Notes under the pieces: model-generated
Told to the model about the DNA's origin: nothing
Seen by the model: the letters and a program-made list of their open reading frames with translations, nothing else
Databases searched by the model: none
In this document: piece by piece, positions 26,722-35,510 of the stretch
How the letters are laid out: every line of letters starts with the position of its first letter
Position numbering within the stretch: the first letter of the stretch is position 1
Made by a program: the position numbers and the translations under genes
Assembly: GCF_900116225.1 (NCBI RefSeq)
Contig: NZ_FOZZ01000003.1
Coordinates: 124,001-188,000, forward strand
Direction: 5' to 3'
Origin: Sphingobacterium wenxiniae
GTDB lineage: Bacteria; Bacteroidota; Bacteroidia; Sphingobacteriales; Sphingobacteriaceae
Length of the DNA stretch: 64,000 bases

Positions 26722-29112
26722 ATGATTAGATTATTCATCAGCACAATTTTATTGTCATTATCATTCATGGCAATAGGACAACAACATGAGCTAACAGTAA
26801 GTGTGCTCAACAATGGGAATGAACCTTTAAGCAATGCATCTGTCACGGTAAGCCGCACGCAACGCCACAGTAGCCAGACCGATCAACAAGGACGCACTGA
26901 ATTTTCGAATCTCAGTGCAGGTCGATATCAAATCCGCGCAACTTTTGTAGGTTACGGAACAAAAGACACGACCATTCTCTTAGATGCTGACAAACAGATT
27001 ACCCTTCAACTTTTTCCGAGCAGCATACGCACCGAAGAAGTGCTTGTTACAGCAACCCGAGCAGGCGACAATGCTGCAACAACCTACAAAAACCTCTCAA
27101 AAGAAGACATACGACGCAATAATCTAGGGCAGGATATCCCCTACCTCTTAGACCAAACGCCATCGGTTGTTATAGGCTCTGATGCAGGGGCTGGCATTGG
27201 TTATACTAACATGACTATTCGTGGTTCTGATAATCAACGTATCAACGTAACACTGAACGGAATACCTCTTAACGACGCGGAGAGTATGGGTTCTTTCTTT
27301 GTCAATCTGCCCGACTTTGCCTCAAGCGCAGAAAGTATACAGATACAGCGGGGGATAGGAACTTCCACCAATGGCGCTGGTGCTTTTGGTGCATCATTAA
27401 ATATTCAGTCCGACATATTGGAACAAAACCCTTATGCCGAGCTCAACAATAGTGTAGGTTCATACAACACATGGAAAAATACCGTCAAGGTTGGTTCAGG
27501 ACTAATCAATGACAGATTTGCATTTAATGGGCGTTTGTCCAAAATCAGTTCAGATGGCTATATTGACCGAGCTTCCTCCGACTTGAAATCCTTTTATTTC
27601 GATGCTGGCTATTATGGGAACAAGCATCAATTGAAGGCAACAATATTTTCGGGCAAGGAAAAAACCTATCAAGCATGGGATGGCGTGCCTGAAGAGATGT
27701 TAGAAGAAAATCGTCGTTACAATGGCTTTACGTATGAAAACCAAACGGATAATTATACGCAAACACATCATCATCTGCATTATAATTATTTTGCATCAGA
27801 ACGCACAACATTCAACGCGGCTTTACACTATACGCGGGGTGCGGGGTATTATGAAGAATACAAAAAAGCACAATCATTCGGCAGCTACGGATTAGCTCCC
27901 ATCGAAATCGGCGGAACAACGATAGACAAGACAGACCTTATTCGTCGTCGCTGGTTAGACAATCATTTCTACGGAACCGTCCTTTCCATAAAGCACACGC
28001 TGAATGAAAACCATAATCTGATCTTCGGCGGAGGTGCCAACCAGTATAAAGGCGATCACTATGGCGAAGTTATATGGGCGCGATATGCTTCAGATTCTAA
28101 ATTAGGTGATAAATATTACCTGAATGATGCAGAGAAAAACGACGTCAACGTATACGGAAAATGGAATGCAACTTTTGGAGCGATGCGTCTGTACACCGAC
28201 CTCCAATACCGTTTTGTCGATTACACTTTCGAAGGTTACAACCACAATCTAGAACTGGCAGATGTCAATGTGAAACACCATTTTTTCAATCCCAAAATCG
28301 GCGCCACCTATATGTTGTCATCAACGGCAAATGTGTACGCTTCTTATGCTTTCGGCAACAAAGAACCTGTCCGCAAAGACTACACGGAATCCTCACCAAA
28401 TGCACGTCCGAAACCCGAAAGAATGCATGACATCGAGGTTGGTTATCGATTAAGGCAAGAAAACATCAATCTTGGAGCAAATGCTTATGGGATGTTCTAC
28501 AAAGACCAGCTAATACAAACCGGTGAAATTAACGATGTAGGCGGGGCAATACGGGAAAACGTGCCTGACAGTTACCGTATTGGATTAGAGTTAGATGCTG
28601 CTTGGCAAATCTCAGAACAATTCCGTTGGAAAGCCACCGCAGGATTGAGCCAAAACAAAATCAAAAACTATACTGAGTTCATCACGGTTATGGACGAAAA
28701 TTGGACTGAATTAGACGTACCACAAATAGAGAAACAGTACAGTTCTACGACGATTTCTTTCTCGCCATCAACCATACTTTCAAATGAGTTTTCCTACTCA
28801 CCTATCCGCCCATTGGAATTTGCCTTTGTAAGCAAATATGTTTCCAGACAGTATCTGGACAATACACAATCCGAAGACCGCAGCGTGAACCCTTTCTTCG
28901 TAAACAATATTCGACTTCGTTACAATTTTTCATTGTTAGGAATCAAGGATATTGATGCTAATCTGGCCGTTAATAACATTTTCAATGAGAAGTATGAATC
29001 ACACGGCTATACGTATGGCGGTATCACGCCTGATGGCACACGACTTTTTGGCAACGCTTATTTCCCACAAGCTGAAACCAACTTCTTATTCGGTCTGAAT
29101 ATAAGGTTTTAA
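26722..29112 (+). CDS. TonB-dependent outer-membrane receptor, probably for thiamine or a TPP-related compound
   Basis: A 796-residue receptor. The order is signal peptide (to about residue 19), CarboxypepD_reg-like domain (about 22-100, GRTEFSNLSAGRYQI), plug domain (about 105-225, VLVTATRAGDNAATT, TIRGSDNQRINVTLNGIPL) and a 22-strand barrel ending in the aromatic FLFGLNIRF. The TPP riboswitch in its leader ties it to thiamine supply, so import of thiamine, its phosphate or precursor is inferred. No thi biosynthesis gene or inner-membrane transporter (PnuT-like) is beside it. Confidence 0.88.
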   Translation: MIRLFISTILLSLSFMAIGQQHELTVSVLNNGNEPLSNASVTVSRTQRHSSQTDQQGRTEFSNLSAGRYQIRATFVGYGTKDTTILLDADKQITLQLFPSSIRTEEVLVTATRAGDNAATTYKNLSKEDIRRNNLGQDIPYLLDQTPSVVIGSDAGAGIGYTNMTIRGSDNQRINVTLNGIPLNDAESMGSFFVNLPDFASSAESIQIQRGIGTSTNGAGAFGASLNIQSDILEQNPYAELNNSVGSYNTWKNTVKVGSGLINDRFAFNGRLSKISSDGYIDRASSDLKSFYFDAGYYGNKHQLKATIFSGKEKTYQAWDGVPEEMLEENRRYNGFTYENQTDNYTQTHHHLHYNYFASERTTFNAALHYTRGAGYYEEYKKAQSFGSYGLAPIEIGGTTIDKTDLIRRRWLDNHFYGTVLSIKHTLNENHNLIFGGGANQYKGDHYGEVIWARYASDSKLGDKYYLNDAEKNDVNVYGKWNATFGAMRLYTDLQYRFVDYTFEGYNHNLELADVNVKHHFFNPKIGATYMLSSTANVYASYAFGNKEPVRKDYTESSPNARPKPERMHDIEVGYRLRQENINLGANAYGMFYKDQLIQTGEINDVGGAIRENVPDSYRIGLELDAAWQISEQFRWKATAGLSQNKIKNYTEFITVMDENWTELDVPQIEKQYSSTTISFSPSTILSNEFSYSPIRPLEFAFVSKYVSRQYLDNTQSEDRSVNPFFVNNIRLRYNFSLLGIKDIDANLAVNNIFNEKYESHGYTYGGITPDGTRLFGNAYFPQAETNFLFGLNIRF

Positions 29113-29164
29113 TATAGCGTAACACATTGTTCATCGGTTCTGACGAGATGACAAATCCTTTTAC

Positions 29165-29199
29165 AAGACTTCCGAAGTTTTAGAAACTTCGGAAGTCTT
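29165..29199 (+). terminator. Terminator hairpin, CTTCCGAAG family copy 3
   Basis: 16-bp arms (29165-29180 and 29184-29199) with loop TAG, then T-rich sequence. It follows the TonB receptor gene. A second smaller stem TCCCGA (29246-29251)/TCGGGA (29265-29270) lies before dtd. Confidence 0.8.
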
Positions 29200-29294
29200 T
29201 ATTTTACTACCCGGAAGTTCTCATTTTTTGTCTTTTTAATTTTTATCCCGATTCACTTCGTTTCTCGGGACTTCGCAATGCTCAGCTTTTTTCT

Positions 29295-29302
29295 TACTTT
29301 TA
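29295..29302 (+). promoter_or_regulatory. -7-like box of dtd
   Basis: TACTTTTA resembles TAnnTTTG and ends 5 bases before the dtd ATG at 29308. Confidence 0.35.
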
Positions 29303-29307
29303 CGACT

Positions 29308-29766
29308 ATGCGAGCAGTAATACAACGGGTCACTCAAGCTTCTTGTACTGTCGACAACCAAGTCACAGGCACTATACAGCACGGACTATTGGTTCTTTTA
29401 GGAGTAGAAGAAGCCGATACCGCAGATGACATGAAATGGTTAGCACAGAAATTAGTCAATCTTCGCATCTTTTCTGACGAGGCTGGCCTGATGAACAGAT
29501 CCATCCAGGACATAAGAGGAAACATTCTCTTAATCTCCCAGTTCACTTTGTTAGCACAGACAAAAAAAGGCAACAGACCCTCTTTTATTCGCGCAGCAAA
29601 ACCTGAAAAAGCCAAACCGATGTACGAAGAAATGGCAGTACTACTTTCCACTTTGTTAAACAAAGAAGTGCAATTAGGTATTTTCGGTGCCGATATGAAG
29701 ATAGACCTTTGCAATGATGGTCCCGTTACTATTATAATGAATACACAGGATAAAGATAATTTTTAA
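29308..29766 (+). CDS. dtd: D-aminoacyl-tRNA deacylase
   Basis: A 152-residue protein with the family start MRAVIQRVTQASCTVD, the SQFTLLA motif and the Gly-Pro pair in NDGPVTI that excludes L-amino acids. It removes D-amino acids and glycine mischarged on tRNA-Ala. ATG 29308 is chosen since the ten residues before it (from 29278) do not belong to the family and would cross the -7 box. Confidence 0.93.
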   Translation: MRAVIQRVTQASCTVDNQVTGTIQHGLLVLLGVEEADTADDMKWLAQKLVNLRIFSDEAGLMNRSIQDIRGNILLISQFTLLAQTKKGNRPSFIRAAKPEKAKPMYEEMAVLLSTLLNKEVQLGIFGADMKIDLCNDGPVTIIMNTQDKDNF

Positions 29767-29778
29767 AAACCACATTGT

Positions 29779-29807
29779 CTCAATACTCAATACCCACTAC
29801 TCAATAC
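29779..29807 (+). repeat. CTCAATAC repeat cluster
   Basis: CTCAATAC at 29779, TCAATACCC next, and ACTCAATAC at 29799-29807. It is the same core as the trpG-trpC tandem repeat. Confidence 0.6.
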
Positions 29808-29818
29808 TATATATAATT

Positions 29819-30145
29819 ATGACTATAAAAGAAGCACAAGAAATCATCGATAAATGGATTAACACTACTGGTATCCGTTATTTTAATGAACTGACGAACA
29901 CGGCTATTTTAATGGAAGAAGTGGGTGAAGTAGCCCGTATCATGGCACGACAATACGGGGAACAGTCCTTTAAAAAATCAGATAAAGAAGTAGATTTGGC
30001 AGATGAAATGGCGGATGTATTGTTCGTCTTGATGTGCCTTGCCAATCAAACCGGAATTGACTTGACAGCCGCGCTGGAAAAAAATTTAGAGAAAAAATCT
30101 ATACGTGATGCGGATAGACATAAGAATAATGAAAAACTCTTTTAG
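29819..30145 (+). CDS. MazG-like nucleotide pyrophosphohydrolase
   Basis: A 108-residue all-alpha NTP pyrophosphatase with the metal-binding pair EEVGEVAR (EExxE, about residues 29-33) and LADEMADVLF (about 61-70). Single-domain MazG-like enzymes hydrolyse nucleoside triphosphates to monophosphates, often as house-cleaning; the specific substrate is not visible. It lies 52 bases after dtd, with CTCAATAC repeats in the gap. Confidence 0.85.
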   Translation: MTIKEAQEIIDKWINTTGIRYFNELTNTAILMEEVGEVARIMARQYGEQSFKKSDKEVDLADEMADVLFVLMCLANQTGIDLTAALEKNLEKKSIRDADRHKNNEKLF

Positions 30146-30185
30146 TGATGTCACAGATAATGATGATTACACAGATGTTTATCAA

Positions 30186-30252
30186 GGCTTCCGAAGTCTA
30201 ACTTCGTTGAGGGCAACACAGACTTCCGAAGTTTTTAAAACTTCGGAAGTCT
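30186..30252 (+). terminator. Hairpin terminator plus a decayed copy, CTTCCGAAG family copy 4
   Basis: A full palindrome spans 30220-30252 (AGACTTCCGAAGTTTT with AAAACTTCGGAAGTCT) and ends in TTTTT. A partial copy, CTTCCGAAGTCTAACTTCG, lies at about 30188-30206. Tandem placement of a good and a decayed copy suggests duplication of the element. Confidence 0.75.
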
Positions 30253-30278
30253 TTTTACTCTCTACGCAACATCTTTTT

Positions 30279-30309
30279 CTCAATACGCACTAGTCAATAC
30301 CCAATACTA
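30279..30309 (+). repeat. CTCAATAC repeat cluster
   Basis: CTCAATACGCACTAG, TCAATACCC and CAATACTATTC follow one another in the convergent gap before the EEP gene stop. They match the core of the 20839 tandem array. Confidence 0.55.
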
Positions 30310-31071
30310 TTCTACTATCTCAATCTCTGTGAACAAGGGTCTGTGATCTGAGGCATATTCCTCTGAAAGGACTTGATACGATTTCCACGCAAACTTACTG
30401 TGCTTTCCGACCATGATATAATCAATTTCAGTTCTCGGATTGACATTCGGAAAGGTCGGTCCATTACTGGTCGTATTCCTTTCAAAATGGGTTTCCAATA
30501 TTTTGATAGGTTCATCATCTGGTTCAGCATTTAAGTCCCCCACCAGAATCAACGGCCTTTCGTACCAATCGCCAAGTTCATTAATGTATTTGGCCTGTGC
30601 AACCTTATTTGCTTCCCCCAGATCCAAATGTGTATTGGCAAAAGAAACCATCTTACCGTCAGGTAGCTCCACATCCACAATGGCTAAAGATCTATTTTCA
30701 CTCTCCTCCACCATTGGTAAATCGTATCGCCTCTTACCAACAATTTTATGTTTGGTCAGGATTAAAGTCCCGTATTCACCTTCTTCCAAATCTATCCCTT
30801 TAGAGAAAAAATAATCCATTCCGGTTAATTCCGCGAGCTTTGCTGCCTGATCCACATTTCCTGAGCGCGACACCCGAACATCCACCTCCTGTACACCGAC
30901 CAGATCGGCATCCGAATCTTTGATAACTTTCGCTATTGCTTCCAAATCAATCTTATTCGCATGCGCAGGTGGACTACCATGGTGAATATTATAACTCAGG
31001 ATTTTGATACGTTGCGCATAGGTCATGCTCCCTAATAAGCAACAAAACACGATTAAAATAACCTTCCTCAT
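30307..31071 (-). CDS. Secreted endonuclease/exonuclease/phosphatase-family hydrolase
   Basis: A 254-residue EEP-fold protein with a signal peptide (MRKVILIVFCCLLGSMTYAQ). It has the full set of motifs: SYNIHHG, VGVQEVD, NTHLDLGE, VGDLNAEPDD, IDYIMVG and SDHRPLF. Metal-dependent phosphodiester cleavage is expected in the periplasm or outside; nucleic acid, sphingolipid or inositol phosphate substrates all occur in the family. A TAGTTTTG box lies 4 bases before its ATG. Confidence 0.88.
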   Translation of the reverse strand: MRKVILIVFCCLLGSMTYAQRIKILSYNIHHGSPPAHANKIDLEAIAKVIKDSDADLVGVQEVDVRVSRSGNVDQAAKLAELTGMDYFFSKGIDLEEGEYGTLILTKHKIVGKRRYDLPMVEESENRSLAIVDVELPDGKMVSFANTHLDLGEANKVAQAKYINELGDWYERPLILVGDLNAEPDDEPIKILETHFERNTTSNGPTFPNVNPRTEIDYIMVGKHSKFAWKSYQVLSEEYASDHRPLFTEIEIVE

Positions 31072-31075
31072 AACT

Positions 31076-31083
31076 CAAAACTA
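31076..31083 (-). promoter_or_regulatory. -7 box of the EEP gene
   Basis: On the minus strand TAGTTTTG matches TAnnTTTG and ends 4 bases before the ATG (31071). Confidence 0.5.
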
Positions 31084-31128
31084 CCCAGTTAAAACCAATA
31101 AACCAAAACAAGTTGTTTAACAAATTAT

Positions 31129-31136
31129 TATCTTTA
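31129..31136 (+). promoter_or_regulatory. -7-like box of ggt
   Basis: TATCTTTA, one base off TAnnTTTG, ends 5 bases before the ggt ATG. TTGTTT at 31113 is a possible but closely spaced upstream element. Confidence 0.4.
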
Positions 31137-31141
31137 GTCCC

Positions 31142-32833
31142 ATGAAACGTTTAACCTCATTTTTCATTGTACTATTTTTGGTTTCCTCCTGTGCGCTAAG
31201 ACACGAGAAACAAGCAAGCCTATCCAAAGAATTTTCCAATGGTGCAGTAGTAACTGCGCACCCATTGGCTTCCGAAGTAGGCGTAGACATCCTCAAAAAA
31301 GGCGGAAATGCCATCGATGCAGCTATTGCCGTAAAATTTGCTTTAGCCGTTGTTTATCCGAATGCCGGTAATATTGGTGGCGGAGGTTTTATGGTTTACC
31401 GATCCAGCGCTGGTGAAACAGCCGCATTAGATTTCCGTGAAAAAGCGCCTGCAAAAGCCTTTACAGACATGTACCTCGATAAAGAAGGTAACCCCATTAC
31501 GGATCTAAGCCTATACGGACAGCTTGCCGCAGGAGTTCCGGGAGCTGTGGCCGGCATGGATGCTGCACACAAAAAATACGCTTCGCTTTCCTGGGCTGAA
31601 CTTCTTGCTCCAGCTATCCAGATGGCAGAAAAAGGATTTCCTATCACCCAGAGGCAAGCCAATGAATTCAACCGTCATAAAGAGCGCTTCCAGAAATTCA
31701 ATCCAAATGGTGCGGCTATCATTCGCGCAGAAGAATGGAAAGCCGGCGATATATTTGCACAGCCCGAATTGGCAAGCACACTAAAACGTATAGCCCAACA
31801 AGGACGTGATGGTTTTTACAAAGGTGAAACTGCAGACCTGATTGTTGCCGAGATGAAGCGTGGGAACGGCATCATCAGCCATGAAGACCTTGAAAATTAC
31901 GAAGCTGTATGGCGTGAACCAACCATAGGAGATTACAAGGGGCATAAAATCATTTCCATGCCTGCACCATCCAGTGGTGGTGTGGCATTGGTTGCTTTGC
32001 TACAATCCGTAGAAAATTATCCTCTGGCAAAATGGGGCTTCCAGTCAGATAGTACTGTGCGTGCTATGGTTGAAGCGGAAAGACGTGTTTATGCTGATCG
32101 GGCGACTCACCTTGGCGACCCGGATTATTACCGTGTTCCGGCAGAATACCTGACAAACAAGAAATTAAATCAGGAGCGTATGGCTAAAGTTGACCTGCGC
32201 AGAGCGACTCCTAGCTCCGAGGTAAAAGCAGCCCAATTCCCTGGCTATGAATCGGAAGAAACGACACATTACAGCATAGTGGACAAGGACGGTAATGCTG
32301 TTTCTTTGACTACAACCATCAATGGTTCATACGGTTCGTTGGTATGGGTAGATGGTGCCGGTTTTCTTTTGAACAACGAAATGGATGATTTCTCCGTAAA
32401 ACCGGGTTCTCCCAACATGTATGGACTCCTTGGCGGAAAAGCCAATTCCATTGAACCTGGAAAACGCATGCTCAGTGCCATGACACCCACCATTATAGAA
32501 AAAGATGGAAAATTGAAAATGGTAGTTGGAACACCGGGTGGATCGACAATTATTACTTCCGTTTTTCAAACGATACTGAATGCTCTGGAATTTGGTATGT
32601 CGGCCCAGGAATCCGTGAGTGCGGCGCGATTCCATCATCAATGGCAACCTGACCAAATTGATGTAGAAGATACTGCGATTTCAGAAAGCGTGCGTCAGAG
32701 CTTAGAAAAAGATGGGTACAAAATCCATAAGCGTGGTGCTATTGGACGTGTTGAGAATATTATTGTATTACCTAATGGCAAGTTGCAAGCCGGAGCCGAT
32801 CATCGTGGCGACGACTTCGCAGCAGGTTATTAA
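31142..32833 (+). CDS. ggt: Gamma-glutamyltransferase
   Basis: A 563-residue proenzyme. The lipoprotein-like signal MKRLTSFFIVLFLVSSC is followed by the large subunit, then the autocleavage site with nucleophile Thr374 (EETTHYSIVDKDGNA) and small-subunit blocks (TTTINGSYGS, LNNEMDDF, GKRMLSAMTPT, VGTPGGS). It cleaves glutathione and other gamma-glutamyl compounds in the periplasm or at the surface. The lipobox-like VSSC suggests anchoring to the envelope. It is divergent from the EEP gene. Confidence 0.94.
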   Translation: MKRLTSFFIVLFLVSSCALRHEKQASLSKEFSNGAVVTAHPLASEVGVDILKKGGNAIDAAIAVKFALAVVYPNAGNIGGGGFMVYRSSAGETAALDFREKAPAKAFTDMYLDKEGNPITDLSLYGQLAAGVPGAVAGMDAAHKKYASLSWAELLAPAIQMAEKGFPITQRQANEFNRHKERFQKFNPNGAAIIRAEEWKAGDIFAQPELASTLKRIAQQGRDGFYKGETADLIVAEMKRGNGIISHEDLENYEAVWREPTIGDYKGHKIISMPAPSSGGVALVALLQSVENYPLAKWGFQSDSTVRAMVEAERRVYADRATHLGDPDYYRVPAEYLTNKKLNQERMAKVDLRRATPSSEVKAAQFPGYESEETTHYSIVDKDGNAVSLTTTINGSYGSLVWVDGAGFLLNNEMDDFSVKPGSPNMYGLLGGKANSIEPGKRMLSAMTPTIIEKDGKLKMVVGTPGGSTIITSVFQTILNALEFGMSAQESVSAARFHHQWQPDQIDVEDTAISESVRQSLEKDGYKIHKRGAIGRVENIIVLPNGKLQAGADHRGDDFAAGY

Positions 32834-32840
32834 TAAAAGG

Positions 32841-32888
32841 AGACTTCCGAAGTTTAAATTTTATAATCGCAAAAAACTTCGGAAGTCT
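32841..32888. terminator. Bidirectional hairpin terminator, CTTCCGAAG family copy 5
   Basis: AGACTTCCGAAGTTT (32841-32855) and AAACTTCGGAAGTCT (32874-32888) enclose an 18-base AT-rich loop. It lies between convergent ggt and rmuC. Confidence 0.75.
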
Positions 32889-32899
32889 TCAAAGTTTTT

Positions 32900-34216
32900 C
32901 TATTCCAAATACCGGTTATCAATCTGCTTATTGGCCTTAGCACCCAATAATTTCAGATTTTCTACTTTCTTAATAACATTTCCACTACCTTTAGATAGTT
33001 TTCTCATAGCATCTTGATGCTTCTCTGTGGCTTTCTGCAAATGGTTTTCTATCTGTTGCATATCCTGCAAAAATCCTACAAACTTATCGTACAAGCTACC
33101 CGCTTCTTTAGCAATCTCCAACACGTTCCTGTTCTGCCTTTCCTGTACCCACACACTTGCAATTGTCCGCAAAGTCGCCAACAAGGTAGAAGGGCTTACA
33201 ATCACCACTTTCCTATCCCAGGCATACGAAAACAATTCCGACTTTTCCCGAACGGCCATGCTCCACGCCGATTCAATAGGCATAAATAGCAGAACGAAAT
33301 CAGGAGAGTGTATCCCATACAGCGCTTGATAATTCTTTACAGAAAGCTCGCGAATATGTGTCTCGATAGACTGCACATGCTGTTTTAACGAGGTTTGCTG
33401 CTCCTCTTCTAATTCCGCATTCACCCAACGTTCATAAGCCGTAAGAGAAACTTTGGAATCGATGACCAGATGTTTATCCTCCGGCAGCAAAATGATAGCA
33501 TCAGGAATTTTTCGACTGCCATCATCGCTGAAAACGGATTGTAATTTATACTCCTGATCTTTAATCAAACCAGAACGTTCCAGCACTCTTTCTAAAATGA
33601 TCTCTCCCCAGTTTCCCTGTTTTTTCGTATCGCCTTTTAGTGCTTTGGTGAGATTGTTTGCTTCATCTTTGATAAGCAAGCTTTGTTGCATCAGCTGTTC
33701 CACCACACCTTTCAGCACATGTCGTTCCGCCGATTCCTGCTGATAAGTGCGCTCTACTTTCTCTTCAAAAGATTTGATTTTTTCCTTTAACGGATCTAAA
33801 ATCTGATGGAGATGCTGCTGATTTACCGCAGTGAATTTTTGTGCTTTTTCCTCCAATATGGCATTGGCAATCTGTTGAAACTCGAGCTGAAACTGCTCCC
33901 GTAACCGGGAAAGCTCCATTTTTTGTTCCTGAAATTTTTCCTGCTGTGCCTGTAAAAAGGCATTGGTACTTTCCAAAGTTCGCTCTACACTTGCCCGCTC
34001 TTGCCGCTCGTTCTCTAAAGCTATTTCTAATCGTTCTTGGGACGTCTTAACGATGTGCTCCCGTTCCTGGGATTTCACTAGTTCTAAAGATGCAATCTGC
34101 TTCTCCTCCAATAATCGTTGATAGTCTGCTTGCGAAACCCGCTTACCCTGTTGCCATAGCAACACAGCAATAACCAAGGCCAATATCCCTATGATGATAA
34201 CGGAAAATATATCCAT
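32900..34216 (-). CDS. rmuC: DNA recombination protein RmuC
   Basis: About 438 residues: an N-terminal membrane helix (MDIFSVIIIGILALVIAVLL), a long coiled coil (about 30-170), then the RmuC domain (GNWGEIILERVLERSGL, PDAIILLPEDKHLVIDSKVS, FMPIESAW, SPSTLLATLRTI). It limits inversions at repeats and is a predicted nuclease-fold protein (DSK in the core). ATG 34216 is preferred, as an upstream start at 34249 would run into the preceding gene and displace the membrane helix. Confidence 0.92.
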   Translation of the reverse strand: MDIFSVIIIGILALVIAVLLWQQGKRVSQADYQRLLEEKQIASLELVKSQEREHIVKTSQERLEIALENERQERASVERTLESTNAFLQAQQEKFQEQKMELSRLREQFQLEFQQIANAILEEKAQKFTAVNQQHLHQILDPLKEKIKSFEEKVERTYQQESAERHVLKGVVEQLMQQSLLIKDEANNLTKALKGDTKKQGNWGEIILERVLERSGLIKDQEYKLQSVFSDDGSRKIPDAIILLPEDKHLVIDSKVSLTAYERWVNAELEEEQQTSLKQHVQSIETHIRELSVKNYQALYGIHSPDFVLLFMPIESAWSMAVREKSELFSYAWDRKVVIVSPSTLLATLRTIASVWVQERQNRNVLEIAKEAGSLYDKFVGFLQDMQQIENHLQKATEKHQDAMRKLSKGSGNVIKKVENLKLLGAKANKQIDNRYLE

Positions 34217-34218
34217 GC

Positions 34219-35403
34219 TTATTGCAATTTTTGATGGGTCCTCCACCATAAATCCGGCAGATCACCGCCTACCGCCTGCTGATAATCCTCATAACGGCAC
34301 GGCACCCAGTAGTAACGTTCGTTAACAGATTTCGAACCAAAATACGGCACCTGCATCCACCAACGGTCAGACTTTTTACTTTTCACGAATACTAATTCGT
34401 AGTCATCATTTTCCAGTGTCGTACGGTAAATAATATAAGCGGACTTAGGAATCAAAGGTGCATCATTTTTTCGGTTATAAAAACCATCGATAAAGCACCA
34501 AATCATTTGTGCAACCAAGCTACCCGTATGCCCCATCGGGTCAAATGTCGGGTTATACTCATAAAACCCAACAGAGGAACATTTATCTGACATTCCGGCA
34601 TAACGAGCCAATTGACAAGCCTCATCACCATATAAGCCATTCGGGTTTGCATTAGCATTTCCTGGAGCTTCCGAAGCACGAATAGCCCCAATATCAAAGC
34701 TAACCATATCCGCCGCACGGATTAATGGTTCTGCCTGATCTAATTTACCAGCCATCATGCCAATACGCATAGTACTAAAAAACAGTTTATCGTACATATT
34801 GATGGACTCCTTACTCACCAAATAAGTTTGATAAGCCAGATTACTCAAGTTAAAAAGATAATCCGGTTGGTGCAGAATAATATGGTTCAAATAGGTATTT
34901 GAATTCAACACCGTATTTTCTGCATTATCTTGGTCTAGGTCAAATTTACCATCGATAATGGCAACTTCGACACGTTGTTCCAATCCCTCGTATGCGGTAT
35001 ATTGCGCATAAGTCAAATCCTGTCCCCCACCAATGATAACCGGAAGAATATCCTGCTTCACCAATTCTTCAACGACAGTCTTTAGTGCCACATAGGTATC
35101 CTTTATCGTCGATCCGGCCTGGATATTACCCAGATCTACTATTTTGACCAGATAATCGCCCTGATAAAGCTGATAGAAATGCTTTCTTACTACATCCGGT
35201 GATTTTTTTGTCCCGGCATTGTTGACCGATGCCCGCTCTTCTTCAACCCCGATTAAGGCAATATGCGGCTTGGAGTCTTCCTCCCATGTAGGAAAAATAT
35301 CCTCATAGGCTTGGATAAGCTTCCCGAATTGGGAATTATAAAATACTGTTTCAGGTGCAATTTGTGCGATAGAAATCGGTGTGAAAAAATCAGCTAAAGA
35401 CAT
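34219..35403 (-). CDS. Arginase/formimidoylglutamase-fold protein with altered metal ligands
   Basis: A 394-residue ureohydrolase-fold protein of the type often labelled formimidoylglutamase in Bacteroidota. The canonical manganese motifs are changed: GGDHS is GGGQDL (His to Gln), DAHxD is DGKFD (His to Lys) and SxDxDxxDP is SFDIGAIRA (second Asp to Gly). The Asp residues left can hold at most part of a metal site. It may be a non-catalytic or redirected member. It ends 3 bases upstream of rmuC, and a 26-bp repeat lies 33 bases upstream of its start. Confidence 0.75.
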   Translation of the reverse strand: MSLADFFTPISIAQIAPETVFYNSQFGKLIQAYEDIFPTWEEDSKPHIALIGVEEERASVNNAGTKKSPDVVRKHFYQLYQGDYLVKIVDLGNIQAGSTIKDTYVALKTVVEELVKQDILPVIIGGGQDLTYAQYTAYEGLEQRVEVAIIDGKFDLDQDNAENTVLNSNTYLNHIILHQPDYLFNLSNLAYQTYLVSKESINMYDKLFFSTMRIGMMAGKLDQAEPLIRAADMVSFDIGAIRASEAPGNANANPNGLYGDEACQLARYAGMSDKCSSVGFYEYNPTFDPMGHTGSLVAQMIWCFIDGFYNRKNDAPLIPKSAYIIYRTTLENDDYELVFVKSKKSDRWWMQVPYFGSKSVNERYYWVPCRYEDYQQAVGGDLPDLWWRTHQKLQ

Positions 35404-35435
35404 AGTGACAAATTAAAAATTAAAAAACCAAAAGT

Positions 35436-35461
35436 CAAAAGTCAAACTTTCCACAAAATGT
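35436..35461. repeat. 26-bp direct repeat, left copy
   Basis: It begins CAAAAGTCAAAC, ends CACAAAATGT and is identical base for base to 37786-37811. The two copies flank the ABC transporter pair. Confidence 0.9.
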
Positions 35462-35510
35462 GAGAAAAGCGTGATCTTACTATTTTCACATCATTGGCCA
35501 ATGCCTGTAT

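Noticed and set aside
29246..29270. Second terminator before dtd
   Set aside because: The TCCCGA/TCGGGA stem is only 6 bp with no T-run, so I list it only as a small stem.
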